Shown: one piece after another, positions 49,894 to 63,128 of the stretch | Layout: each line of letters starts with the position of its first letter | How positions within the stretch are numbered: the stretch's first letter is position 1 | NCBI RefSeq assembly: GCF_000315625.1 | Contig: NW_005434608.1 | Location: forward strand, 85,529 to 149,528 | Origin: Guillardia theta CCMP2712 | Taxonomy: Eukaryota; Cryptophyceae; Pyrenomonadales; Geminigeraceae | Direction: 5' to 3' | DNA: 64,000 nucleotides | Position numbers and translations under genes: made by a program | Notes under the pieces: generated by a model | What the model was told of the DNA's origin: nothing | Seen by the model: only the letters and a program-made list of their open reading frames with translations | The model's database searches: none

Positions 49894-52800
49894 ATGAAAC
49901 ATCGTGATCAAGCTGGGCGATACAATGATGGGTACCGTGATTCTGCAGAGGATTCAGGGCGCCGAAGACAAGGAGGGAGAAATTTCATGCAGCATGACGA
50001 CAGGACCGAACGCAATTCCGATAGACAAGGCAGGTCAGTACTGCAACGCCCGTGCAACAAGGGCAGCTTTCTTACTGATGTGTGGTATGCAGACAAAGAA
50101 ACAATGACGACGATGAGTTTCGAATGTGTGTGAAAAAGATTATGGATGACTTCCTCAAGGGGGACGAAGTCATCCTCTCGTTTCCACCTCAACTCACGGC
50201 CCGTGAAAGAAAAGTTGTGCACGAATTTTGCGAGGTCCTTCGTGCTCTTCAAAAGCAGCAGGAGTACTGACTGTCATGGATAACAGATGATGGAACTCGT
50301 CCACGAGTCTTCTGGTGAAGGAGATGCTCGTCATATCATCGTGAACAAGAATGTTAACTCCGTGGAGGGGAAGGGTATCAAGTATGTTTCGACGGAGAAC
50401 TTGATGCGTTCGGGGGGAAAACCGCGGGCATCTGGAGGTTCTAAGTTCTCTTCGAATGAAGAGAAGGAGAAAGACAGTGCGCCTAGGGAGGTTGGGTTTG
50501 TTTGGAGCTTGAAGGAGAATTATGGCTTCGTCAGACATGCTGACACTGAGGGCCAGTATTTCTTCCACTTCTCCGAGCTACGAGATGCCGATCCAAGTGA
50601 GTTGACGAGGGGATCAGAAGTAGAATTTGGGTTGCATCAGAGCAGGCCTGGCGAAAAGACCATGGCCGTGCGTGTTGTGCTATTGCCTAAGGGCACTATC
50701 AAGATGGAGGAAACAGTGCGGTCGGGTTTGGAAGGTGTGATCATTCGGGAGCTGCGGGAAAGTCGATCGTATGACAGGAGCCAGAAACGAGAACTGTATG
50801 GTGGTAGAGTGTTGCTTCCTGCGGCCGATGAAGGCCCCGAGGGGGAAGCTGGATCTAGTGATGCTGCTTCCTCACGCACTGGAGGAGGCAAGGGGGTGAA
50901 GGCAGGGAAAGGATCGCAGGACTGGATCTTTGGAGGGGATGATGTCTTGCCGAAGCCTGATGGTGGACGATACATGCCTGCAGAGGGCGACATGGTTCGT
51001 TTCGACGTTGTATATTCCCGATCCTCGAAATCAGAGAAGGCCACCAATATATTGTTTGTTTCTAGTACTGCACAAAAGGGCGCCGTAAGGGAAATGGGGA
51101 CTGTGACCATGGTCAAGGACAGTTACGGCTTTATCAAATGCTGCGATCGAGATGAGAGGCTTTTCTTTCATTTCAGTGAGGTTAACCAGAGAGACCTTAT
51201 CCCAAGGTATTGAAGTTGTCAAGTCCCTTTGGCAAACTGATGATGCGCTGCCAGGGTTGGGGATGAAATCGAATTCACAGTGCAAGCAGATCGTGAAGGA
51301 AGGAATGTTGCAGTACAGATCACTCCCCTTCCTAAAGGCACCGTTGTTTATACAAAAATTCTTGACGGAAGGTGACCTTCCAGTCGCCTGGGGCTTTATA
51401 TCCATTATGACCTTGTTTGTTTTCTTCAGGTTAAAGGGCACTGTAGAACGCCCTCTCAAGATTCCTTCTTCGAAGAAATCTGGATTCTCGAATTCGGGCC
51501 GAGGGAACAGTGAGGCTTTTGGCGGCACGATCAAGTATGTAGATTCCGAAGGCAAGCAAGCCAAGATACAGTTCGATGGCTCGGATTTGAACGATTATCG
51601 TGGACACTTTCCATTCATCGGCGATGAAGTGGATTTTCAAATTTGCATGGATAAACCAACAAAGAAGTTGAGAGCAGTTGATGTGAGTACTCCTTTGTCA
51701 GAACTTTCAAATTGTCTGATGATTCCATCCAGGTGAAAATCATCTCTTTCGGCGCTCAGGAGAGGGAGCGGGGGATCATCATGAGATGCAAAGAAGGCTT
51801 GAACTACTGTTTCATCAAGTGCTGCAACCGAGAAGACCCATTGTTTATGCACCTGAGCGAATTCGTCGGACCGGACTCAACTCCAGTACCCATCGATGAT
51901 GAAAAATCTCACGATTCTTCACCAGAGAACGATGGGAATGACGTCGGGTAAATGTTGTGTTCGCCTGCGGTATCGTCTTTAATTCGTCATGAAGGGCATC
52001 CGAAGGAGTGAAATCTCCTGATAAGAATGCCGCGAGGACGGGGAAGATCAACAACGGAGATGAAGTGGAGTTCAACGTCTCCGAGAGCAAAGCCGACGGG
52101 CGTCTGATGGCTGTCAGGGTCACGAAGGTGTAACGGCTCCCTGCCTCACGTAGTCGTCTCACTGTCATGTAGCTTCCGCCAGGCTCAGTCAGCTTCGAAG
52201 AGACTCTCCCCGGCAAGTTCGAGGGGATAGTTGAACGGCCGCTACCAGAGAACCGAGGCATCCCCTCGGGAATGAGCAAGAAACTCAAAGACAAAGACAT
52301 TGCATTCAAGGTGTATGAGCATGCCGTATGTCTTCTTGTCTCATGGTGACTGAGCAGGGGCTGTTGCGGCCGCTAGAGCCGATTGTGATTGGCGAGACTG
52401 GAGAGGAGGAACCAAAGGTAGGGAGTTGTTATCACGGGCTTTGTGCGTGACGCTAGTGCAGGCCCCTGAAAATGAAAATGAGGAGAAGCCGGTGAAGGAG
52501 AAGAAGAAGGTTCGTTCTCCTCAGTTTCTCAGACTCCTTTGACACGCACCTTTCAGAGCTCGGCTAAGTCCAAGTCTAAGGAGCAAGAATGTGAATTCCT
52601 GACTTGGACGGCTAACGATCTCGCCAATCCTTCAGTCTTTCTTCACCATGGTGAGCTCGTCGAGAGTGCTCCAGGTTCTTGATAGTTCGTCTGTCAGGGG
52701 ACAAAGTGAACTTCACCATCATTTTGGACAAGCAGTACAAACGATTGAGAGCTGCAAGCATCACTCTAGCAGGTGCTCCGTACCTCTGTCCACCAGTGAG

Positions 52801-55096
52801 CTGACATGTTGCGCTGGCGCAGAAGCGAAACTAGGGGAGGGAGAGCAAGAGGCTTCTGAGAAGAAGGGGCCCCTCCTTGGACTCATCGCAGGTATAGATC
52901 CGCTGTCCGCTGCTTCCTAGCTCCTTACGCGTTGCCGAAGCTGTGAAGCACTCGCACGGATGGATCAAGTGCAACCAGCTCGAGAACTTCGTCTACTTCT
53001 CTTTCACAGATGTTGACCATTCCACTTTGGCCAACGTCGAGCCGAACGAGGTGGAGCACAAGGTCCGTCCCAGAGGCCTTGACGCCGTCGGGCTGATGTC
53101 TCCCCTTAGAATTCACCGGGCGATGTGCACGAGCAACAAGAGGACGAGAATGCAGAGCATGACGAGCACCAGGAGCACGACAAGGAGGAGGCAGGAGCTG
53201 CGCCCGACGGGCACGCGAAGCTCCGCAAACCGAAAGCGAATGACGAAGTCTCCTTCTACCTGGTCTCTGAACCCTCCACTCGCGTTCTCAAGGCTGAGGA
53301 CATCAAGGTAGAGCTGATGTGAGGAGGAGACGAGCTCAGCCTGACGATTGTCTTCAGATTCTGCCGAAGGGATCGGTCGAAGTAGAAACTTTCATGCCCA
53401 CGAGGTTCAAAGGAGTCGTGTCCGGGCGTGTAAGAAGCTTTCGAGATCTGCTCGTTGTGTTGCTGACACGTTGACAACTGGCAGGCTGGAGGAAGCATGG
53501 AGACTTTGCATGCAGCCACAGGAGGAACCATCAAGCATGTTGAGGGCGACAAGGTGGGAAGCGCCTTGGATTTTCCTGTATCATGCTCGACCCGACTCTC
53601 CTCCTTGCACTTTGAGCCTCCGCGACTGATAGTGACGCTTCAGGTCGAGCAACTGAAGTTCAGCAACGTCGATGTCGATGAACCTCGCCATCTCATCTTG
53701 GATGGGCAGCACGTGGAGTACAGGTATGCTTCTTGCTCTACCTGCTAGCATGCCTGTATTGGGAATGGCTCCCAGTACATGAGCTTCCGTTCTTCTCCTC
53801 GTTCATCTGCGATTTTATCTTTCGCCTCTTCCTCGGTATTCCTTCCTCTGCTGACATGACGTTGGGGCAGTGTGGCCGTTGACTCGAGCGGTGCGAAGAG
53901 GGCAAGACATGTCGTCGCTCTACCCACCGAGGTCAGTACAACCTCACCCTCCCGACACCCCTTTTCCTCCTCCATGTTCATCAGTCGTTGTTGTTGTTTT
54001 TTTTCACTGAACCTTGCTCTGCGCACTAATCCTCTCGTCTCCTTTCTTTCCCCTGTTTGCTCCGCGCCTGTCCCCTCCTCTCCTCCTACTTCCCCTGGCC
54101 TTACCTGATCTCGTCTGACGATGTTGCGCAGGGCACGATTCAAGGACTGGAGAAGAACTGGGGCCTTGTCAAGGCTCTGTCGTCTCCCCCTGAACTGGAT
54201 CGTCTGATCGCGTTCGAGAGCACAGAGGTGAAATCCGGTGGTGATGATGGTGATGGTGATGGTGATGGTGATGGTGATGGTGATGGTGATGGTGATGGTG
54301 ATCAAAAATGATAGAGAGAGATCAGGATAATCCGATGCATTGAGCTAGTCTTGCAGGTGGAGAAAGGCGATGCGGGCAAGCTTGACATAGGCAGCGACGT
54401 CCAATTCTTCTACACCCTCAATCCGAAGACCTTCAAAGACATCGTTGCGGTCAGTGTTGGCTCTCTCCCTCTCCTCCCCCTTACGCCTCCTTCAGGTCCG
54501 TCTTAAGCGCTACTACCGTCAGAAGGAACCGGAGCGCATGCCGGAGAGGTTGAGCTCCTCCACGTGACCTCTTGTCGCTCACGAGCAAACAACCCGCAGG
54601 ATGAAGCGGCAGCAGGACGTAGCTCGTGTCGTTGCCAGGATGGCAGCAGGTCCCGAGGATGGGAAGGGCTTCTCAGGTGAGCACGAGACGATATCGGCAC
54701 TAGCCCTTGACATGTCCTCCTGCAGCGCCCATGACAAGAAGGCCGCACGAGGGATACCCCATCCTGGGAGGGAAGCTGAAGCCGCAGACCACACTCAACG
54801 CCAACGTGACGGAGTTCGTCCCCTCTTTCTCTGAGCCGACGCCAGTTCAGGGCGGAGCTCCTCAGCAGGTCTTCCCTCCTGCCAACTTCGCCGCGTTCCC
54901 TGTGGAGGCCGTCATGCACGGTGGTCACTTCGCTCCTCCTGGGTTCATCGTGGGTATGCCGCACGGGGTTGCTCCTGCCATGGCACCTGGCGTCAACCTC
55001 CCACATCCCTTCATGCCGCCGACAGTCCATGCGATGCCTCACCCCAACGGCGGGCCAGCAGATGTAAATAGTCTTGCTCCTCAGCATCCCTCGTAG
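49894..55096 (+). CDS. CSDE1: CSDE1/UNR homologue: R3H domain, alternating cold-shock domains, PAM2 motif
   Basis: Many exons with short introns span 5.2 kb. The N-terminus is charged and then has an R3H domain: [20 protein letters not shown] joined across an intron to [20 protein letters not shown]. Cold-shock domains follow. Canonical ones include [77 protein letters not shown] and [16 protein letters not shown]. Degenerate ones lie between them ([52 protein letters not shown]). That alternation of five canonical and four non-canonical domains is the known layout of animal UNR. The C-terminus has [13 protein letters not shown] (54791-54829), fitting the PAM2 motif that binds the MLLE domain of poly(A)-binding protein. 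It ends in a Pro/Met/His-rich tail with TAG at 55094-55096. The likely role is RNA binding and translation or mRNA-stability control in the cytoplasm. Exon borders at 52880-53000 and 53400-53700 are not fully resolved. Confidence 0.88.
54236..54302 (+). repeat. (GGTGAT)n tract in an intron of the CSDE1-like gene
   Basis: About ten GGTGAT units directly after a GTGAAATCC donor; the exon resumes after TTGCAG at 54352-54357. Confidence 0.85.
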
Positions 55097-55426
55097 AGGA
55101 TACGTAGAGTGTTGTCTTGTAGTACAAGAAGGCACCACACTCCAAGAAGCTCAATGACGCAATTACGGACGTTGAACTCTACATGGAGACAAGAGGGAAG
55201 TAGAGCTAGAGGAGCGACGATGGCACTAAATCACATGTTTCAGCCTTGCGCTTGAAAATTTCAGCCTTGCGCTTGAAAAAAAAGATTTATTCCATCAAAG
55301 ATGGCTGGATAAGGGGGGAGAAGACATATCCAACACGAGGAAGGGACTCCAGTGTCTTCATAGTATCACAAGTTGCTCCAAGAAGCTTGTTCGAGACCAA
55401 GAACAATGTCCACGTGCAAGCAACTT
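55097..55426. other. convergent spacer
   Basis: 3' ends of the CSDE1-like (+) and PAS (-) genes. 55245-55276 holds a direct repeat TCAGCCTTGCGCTTGAAAA (two copies). Nothing coding. Confidence 0.5.
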
Positions 55427-56200
55427 CTACACTGAAGCCTCCACACTGGCGCTGCTTGCGCTGGACACTTCATCGACCTTCTCGCGCGGAGAAGTGGACA
55501 GGACAGGCTCCTGCACTGGCAGCAGCTCCTCCACCGGAGCCTCAGTCACCAGCAGGTCAGCTGAAAGCTCGTCGAAGTCCATCTGCACGAGAGGGGACGA
55601 GCCGCGCTGCTCCACAGCAGTGGCCACTTCCTCCTGCTCGGGCTGCCCCTGCTCATCCTCGCCATACACCATCATCCGCACCATGCTCATAGCCACATGG
55701 CCGTTCTGGACCTGCGCGGAGTGGATCCTGTCGGCTTCGGGGTGCTGGCTCACACTGCTGTTCTCGTCCACGCTATCAAAGATGTCCGACACGTCATGGC
55801 TTGCGATGTAGGAGAAGGGCAGCTCGTAGGCAAGACCAGGTTGCATGACGACGTGGTTCCAAAACATCTTGCCATCGATGTTGTAGCTAGCAAGGCAGCA
55901 AGACTTCATGTCCCGGCCCGAAAGAGCACCTCTAAGCTGAGCCAGGTCGTCACAGTCCGTCAGCTCCCCGCAGAAAACGTCGAGGGATCGACCGACGAGG
56001 TTGTTTGTGCCCATCAGCTTGCACATGGCGGGCGAGGCGAATACAATGGGAAAGCCATCCTCTGAGTTGTCAACGATGATGAAGGCGTTGCAATCTGCAG
56101 AAACTTGGTCCGCCACGACCTCGCCGAAAGCCGTCCAAGCATCGACCTCCTCAGGAACCTGATCTGGGAGCGGGAGGGAGGATGGTTCAAGAGCAGTCAT
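55427..56200 (-). CDS. PAS/LOV-like domain protein
   Basis: An intronless frame encodes 257 residues from ATG 56198-56200. About residues 38-140 form a PAS-type fold of the LOV subgroup: CNAFIIVDNSEDGFPIVFAS, PAMCKLMGTNNLVGRSLDVF, LRGALSGRDMKSCCLASYNI and DGKMFWNHVVMQPG. The order of I-V-x-A-S-x-x-(F/M)-x-x-(L/M)-x-G, then GR, then the N/D-G-x-x-F-W-N strand is that of LOV. However, the photoactive Cys in the GRNCRFLQ helix is not in place; the helix reads GRSLDVFCGELTD. The rest is acidic and Ser/Gln-rich, without an output domain. It could be a light-insensitive sensor, a scaffold, or use the displaced Cys. Confidence 0.75.
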   Translation of the reverse strand: MTALEPSSLPLPDQVPEEVDAWTAFGEVVADQVSADCNAFIIVDNSEDGFPIVFASPAMCKLMGTNNLVGRSLDVFCGELTDCDDLAQLRGALSGRDMKSCCLASYNIDGKMFWNHVVMQPGLAYELPFSYIASHDVSDIFDSVDENSSVSQHPEADRIHSAQVQNGHVAMSMVRMMVYGEDEQGQPEQEEVATAVEQRGSSPLVQMDFDELSADLLVTEAPVEELLPVQEPVLSTSPREKVDEVSSASSASVEASV

Positions 56201-57589
56201 GGTTGTTTGAATGAAGAGAGCCGGGGAGGGGGGGGGGGAGCAGGACAAGGAGGGTGGGAACTTCTAAGAAGAAGGATGAAAGTTGAAGCGCGCAGAGGTT
56301 GAGGAGGAGGGAACAATCAAGAAGTAGCAGAGGAGAGGGGGTGAAAATATGAGAGAGATTGGACGCCTTGATGGACGGGTGGGGTAGTGAATAAATTCTG
56401 AATGAGGGGTAGTTTTACACTTAAATGTTGGGGTCCAGGAGAAGGAGAGAGGGTAGGGGTCCTCACAACATTGTTTCAGATTTCCATATCCACATCGAAA
56501 CGCTGTGATATCTGATCGTTTCGGACCTCAACCCCTTCGAACGAGGCACAGGACTCGTGACTGACTTGTTTTGACCACCCCTCCCTCTCCCAGTTTTGAC
56601 GTCTTCGCCTGTTTGTTCCATACAACTGTTCTCAACGACCGTAGGGACCACCCCTCCCTTTCCCCTACATCACCCACTTGATATCCATTGCAGCCCTCGT
56701 GACCGATAAGAAAGTCTACAAAATAGTTTTAGTTACGTGGTCCTGTGACCAAGGCCCTGGCCGCCCGTGTGGAGTCCGTGCCATGATGACAACATATGTT
56801 TTTGAATTCTGACTTTATATATATATTGAGCTCTTCTGGATCAGTCGATGGTACAACTTAAAATAGTTATAGCATAAAATCATTTAGACCTTTGTGTAAC
56901 TCCGGAGGAGCAATAGGCCGGGATCCTTGCCCGCATCCCCTCCTATTCCCGCGTACGTCCCAAGTTAATTAATTTTGACCGGGCAATAACCGGCATCGCC
57001 GGATTTTCTTTACTCACAAGGCGATGTTTTAAAGGTTTAGTCAAAGCCTTCCTCACACAGTTTTAGAGTTTTAGCAGTCCTTAGCAGTACAATTAAAAAT
57101 TCCCGTTGTAGGAGACTCCTCACGTTCTGGTACGATCTCGAGGTTCTTCTGGTACAGAAATATAAGTACTCTGTGCCAAGCATATCTGAAAAACTCTTAA
57201 AAGTAAATTTATTTCAGTCAACTTCCACACAGCGACTCCATTCGCGTTCCCCTGCCTCCCGCTCTGCTCCTGCCCCCGTCGTCCCCTCCCCTCCTCGGCT
57301 CTCCTTCAACAGCTGTTGCATATCACTCCTTGGCCGTGCTTCCACAAGCACTCCATCATTGCTTCCAAACCTTTCCTATCCAGACCTTAGGTTACCTCAC
57401 CTTTCCCCATATCTTCCCCCACTACGTCCCCTTGCGCGAGTGCCTGGCTCGACAAACTGCTCTTGATCATCTTTCAAGCACCCGCCTGTCCGCCTCTTGT
57501 GACTGAACATTGTTCATTCCGTGCTGGAAAGCTCGCACGCTGCTGACACGTTCCGATAAGTCAGGGATTGCCTTCAACCCAGTGGGAGG
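56201..57589. other. spacer between divergent genes
   Basis: A poly-G/C-rich start (56221-56241) is followed by GGGGTAGT (56406) and GGGTAGGGGT (56451-56460) upstream of the PAS gene. (TA)n lies at 56815-56828. An AT-rich zone lies at 56780-57210, and CT-rich sequence leads to the RING gene start. No gene supported. Confidence 0.5.
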
Positions 57590-59922
<2,333 letters not shown>

Positions 59923-60639
59923 AGGAGGGGACGAGGAGTGTTCTTTGTGTGTAAGAAGAAGTGTTGTAGACTCGAGCACAGGTCTAGGTGTAGTTTGCAA
60001 AGACTTGTCTTGATGATTGAAGAAACTGACGTTTGCTGCCTCCCCCTCGAAGCATCTGCAAGTATCTTCTCCTCAACTTGGAGGTTCTATCCTCGACATT
60101 GATACTTCAGAGTGACGCCGAGCTTGTCTTCCACCAGCTACATCCAGCACCCGTTGTACCCCTCTCTCTTCTCCCTCGCTCCCTCCCTCCCTCCCTCGCC
60201 GCTTCGAGCTGCTGCTTTCCATTCAGCTTTCCATTTTTCATTCCCCCCAGCTGGGGGGACGGGGGGACCCATTGGGAGGGAGGGGGGGAGGGAACGAAGC
60301 GGCGAGGGAGGGAGGGAGGGAGGGAGGGAGGGAAGGGAGGGAAGGGAGGGAAGGGAGGGAAGGGAGTGAAGGGAGGGAAGGGAGGGAAGGGAGGGAAGGG
60401 AGGGAAGGGAGGGAAGGGAGCGAGGGAGGAGAGGCCAGTGGACGGGGAAGACCAAACTGAGTTGAGGAAGGAGGAAAAGGGAGGAAGAGTGTGGTATGTG
60501 TGTTTGAGGGAAGGAACATGTTGGGCTGCATGTTATTTCTTTCACATTCTAGTGCTATCCTTGCATGCTGTCAGATTATGACGAGCCTTGTCAGTGATGG
60601 GACGGTGAAGCTGGAGCTGCAACCTGTGAGAGCAGAGCT
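59923..60639. other. spacer with GGGA array and hairpin
   Basis: 60298-60430 is a (GGGAGGGA/GGGAAGGG)n array. TCCCTCCCTCCCTCGCCGCT ending in TCG (about 60185-60207) can pair with CGAAGCGGCGAGGGAGGGAG (about 60295-60315), giving a strong fold-back with about an 85-base loop. No gene supported; the glycosyltransferase gene starts at 60640. Confidence 0.6.
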
Positions 60640-62053
60640 ATGCGCACCTCGCAGCTGCTTATCCTCCCCTTCATCCTCCTCTCGCTCCCCTGCCTCCCAA
60701 CGGAAGTGACAGCAAGCTCCATAGATGCTTCCAAGGTGACCTCTCCTCTCGCATGCCTCCTCGCGTGCTGATGTGGACGGCAGGAGAACAAGTTGTACAG
60801 AGTGGCGGTAGGAGCAGGAGGACGAGCATGGCGCCGCAGCCTGACTTGCCCGCAGATCTTGGTCCCTTCCAGCCCATGGATGCATCCCGAGCTCAAGAGA
60901 AGGATCATGGAGAATCTCCGACGTGTCCCGTGCGCTCGGCAGCTGCAGACGCCAGCAGGAGTGACATGCCGGCAGGCGCGCGAACCCGAAGCTGTACGTG
61001 CGAATCTTTATCGATGCTGGGCCTCTGCAGAACCTGCCAGGTCGACGGGAGAGACGAGTGGAGGAGGGAGAGGAGGAGGAGGAGGAGGAGGAGGGAGAGG
61101 GGGACTGAAAGGGCCGAGCAGATGAGTCTCGTCCTCTCTCAAAGACCGCAAGGCTGAGGAATCGTGAGTCAGCGTCTGATTGTGCGACGGCGCGTCTGAG
61201 CTGACCGCAGGCATGCTGTCCTCCATCGACCTCCGGGACGTGAGTGACGCTGAGCGATGTTGGAACTCAAGTGACGATGCCTCCTTGTCTTGTTCCAGTT
61301 TGATTACATCATGTGGATGGATGCGGACATCGTTGAGTTTCCTTTTGGTGAACTTTGTTTCCACATACACATATCCTCCTCCTCCTCCCCCTCCCCACTC
61401 CTCCTCCTCCTCCTCCTCCTCCTCCTCCTCCNNNNNNNNNNNNNNNNNNNNNNNNNNNNNNNNNNNNNNNNNNNNNNNNNNNNNNNNNNNNNNNNNNNNN
61501 NNNNNNNNNNNNNNNNNNNNNNNNNNNNNNNCCTCCATTGATCTTCTTCTTCTTCTTCATCTTCTTATTATTAGTACTGCTACTATTCTTTTACCTCCTC
61601 TGGATGTCATTTTCCTCCTGATTTTCCTCCTCCGTCTTCTATTCTCCACTTCTCCTTCTGCTGTTCGTGAATTCTTTGCAGACCTCCCTTCCAAACTCAT
61701 TTTCGCCAACCCTACGGGAGTAATCCTTCCATTCCTTCTGCTCCTCCCGTTTCCTCTGACTTCATCCAAGGCGACTGCCCCTCTTGTTCTCATCGAAGAG
61801 CCTGGGCCCATGGGTGAATACACTCATTCTTGATCTTTCTCTCTTGCTAGCTTGCTTGCAGTGCCATCTCCGTCCTACTTTCTTTCGCTCCTCCTTGTTG
61901 TCGCCTTATTCTTCCTTGCAGGGCCGAATCAGTTTTATGACACCACTGCGTTCACTCTCAAGGGGTGAGTGTAGGGTGGGAAGAAGCGAGAGAGGAGTGG
62001 AGCAGGAGAATGAGGGAGAGAGGGAGGGAGTCATGGAGAGCAGAGGGATGCGG

Positions 62054-62101
<48 letters not shown>

Positions 62102-62954
62102 CAAGGAATGCGGGAAGGGAGGATAGGAGGAGGGACAAGTGGGTAGAGGAGCCACGCATGTGTCAAAGCTCCTGGAATGCAGCTGACGAAGGTGCCAGCA
62201 AGTCAGACCTGTACCCGGACCTCAACGTCCCCTACGTGGAAGGAAGAAGTGTTGAAAGGTGTCTTTCTCGTCCTCCTCCCCCAGTTCCTCCTCCCCTCCT
62301 CAAGCTCTCTCATCTTCATCCTCCGTTCCCTCTAACTCAAGGCCGTCAGGCTCCCACCCTACGTGCCATACCGGAGGGACGGAGAAGAGTTGGTCGAGAT
62401 GGACGGGATTGGAACATGCTACGTGCTGCCGGTAAGAGCGTATGGGGGAACATGGCAACAGTTTTCGGGCAGTTAGAGAGGAAGGATACGCGGAAGATGG
62501 TTGATGAGGGACGGAAAAGGTAGATGAGCGAGGAGAAAGGACGGCCAGAGGAGGGAGGGAGGAGATCTGTGATGTATTGAGGAGATGCAGTAAGGAGGAG
62601 GAGGAGGAGGAGGAGGAGGAGGAGGAGCAAGTGGTGCTGGTGTTTGCCGAGAAGGAGAATATTTGGAGTGCGGGGACGACAGGGGAGGGAAGGAAACAGA
62701 TACTTTCATGACGTCGGCGGGGCAGGTGGAAGTTTTTACTGTGGGGAACGCAACTTATATCGACCATCCTCGGTTGACGGAGCACTGGTCCGTGATCAAG
62801 AAAGTCCACGAGATGGGCCGCAAGGTTCCTTCCTCCCCTTCCCCTGCCCCTTTCTTCTCACTGCCTCCACCTTCTATCCTGCGCTCCTGCACATCTTCCA
62901 TCCATCTCTCCTCTTCTCTCCTCCCTTCTTCCCACCGCCTGCTCACTGTCTCTT

Positions 62955-63005
<51 letters not shown>

Positions 63006-63128
63006 TTTCTCATGTTGGGACATTGAACTCGATGACGGGGCATGCAGGTGTTGATGCACCTGGAAGTCAGAGTGCGGCACGCGAACCTTCCTCTCTACGG
63101 GTCAGACTGGCACCGCAACTCCAACTGA
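60640..63128 (+). CDS. Anp1/Mnn9/Van1-type glycosyltransferase (GT62-like)
   Basis: ATG 60640 encodes a signal peptide or anchor (QLLILPFILLSLPCLPTEV). Short exons follow. One reads NPKLYVRIFIDAGPLQNLPG, another TARLRNRMLSSIDLRD, and then FDYIMWMDADIVEFPF, the family's D-Y-x-x-W-x-D-x-D-(I/V) catalytic strand. After the assembly gap come DLPSKLIFANPTGVILPFLL, APLVLIEEPGPMG, GPNQFYDTTAFTLKG, SDLYPDLNVPYVEGRSVER and EELVEMDGIGTCYVLP. The end is EHWSVIKKVHEMGRKVLMHL and YGSDWHRNSN with TGA 63126-63128. EMD-x-(V/I)-GTCYVLP and the D-x-D strand are hallmarks of Anp1 proteins, Golgi alpha-mannosyltransferase subunits in fungi. The acceptor in an alga is unknown. Exons before 61130 and the intron containing the gap are approximate. 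Confidence 0.78.
61432..61531. other. assembly gap (100 N)
   Basis: Exactly 100 N within a CTC-repeat intron of the glycosyltransferase gene; true length unknown. Confidence 0.99.
62053..62102 (+). repeat. (GGCA)n tract in an intron
   Basis: About twelve GGCA units between two exons of the glycosyltransferase gene. Confidence 0.9.
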
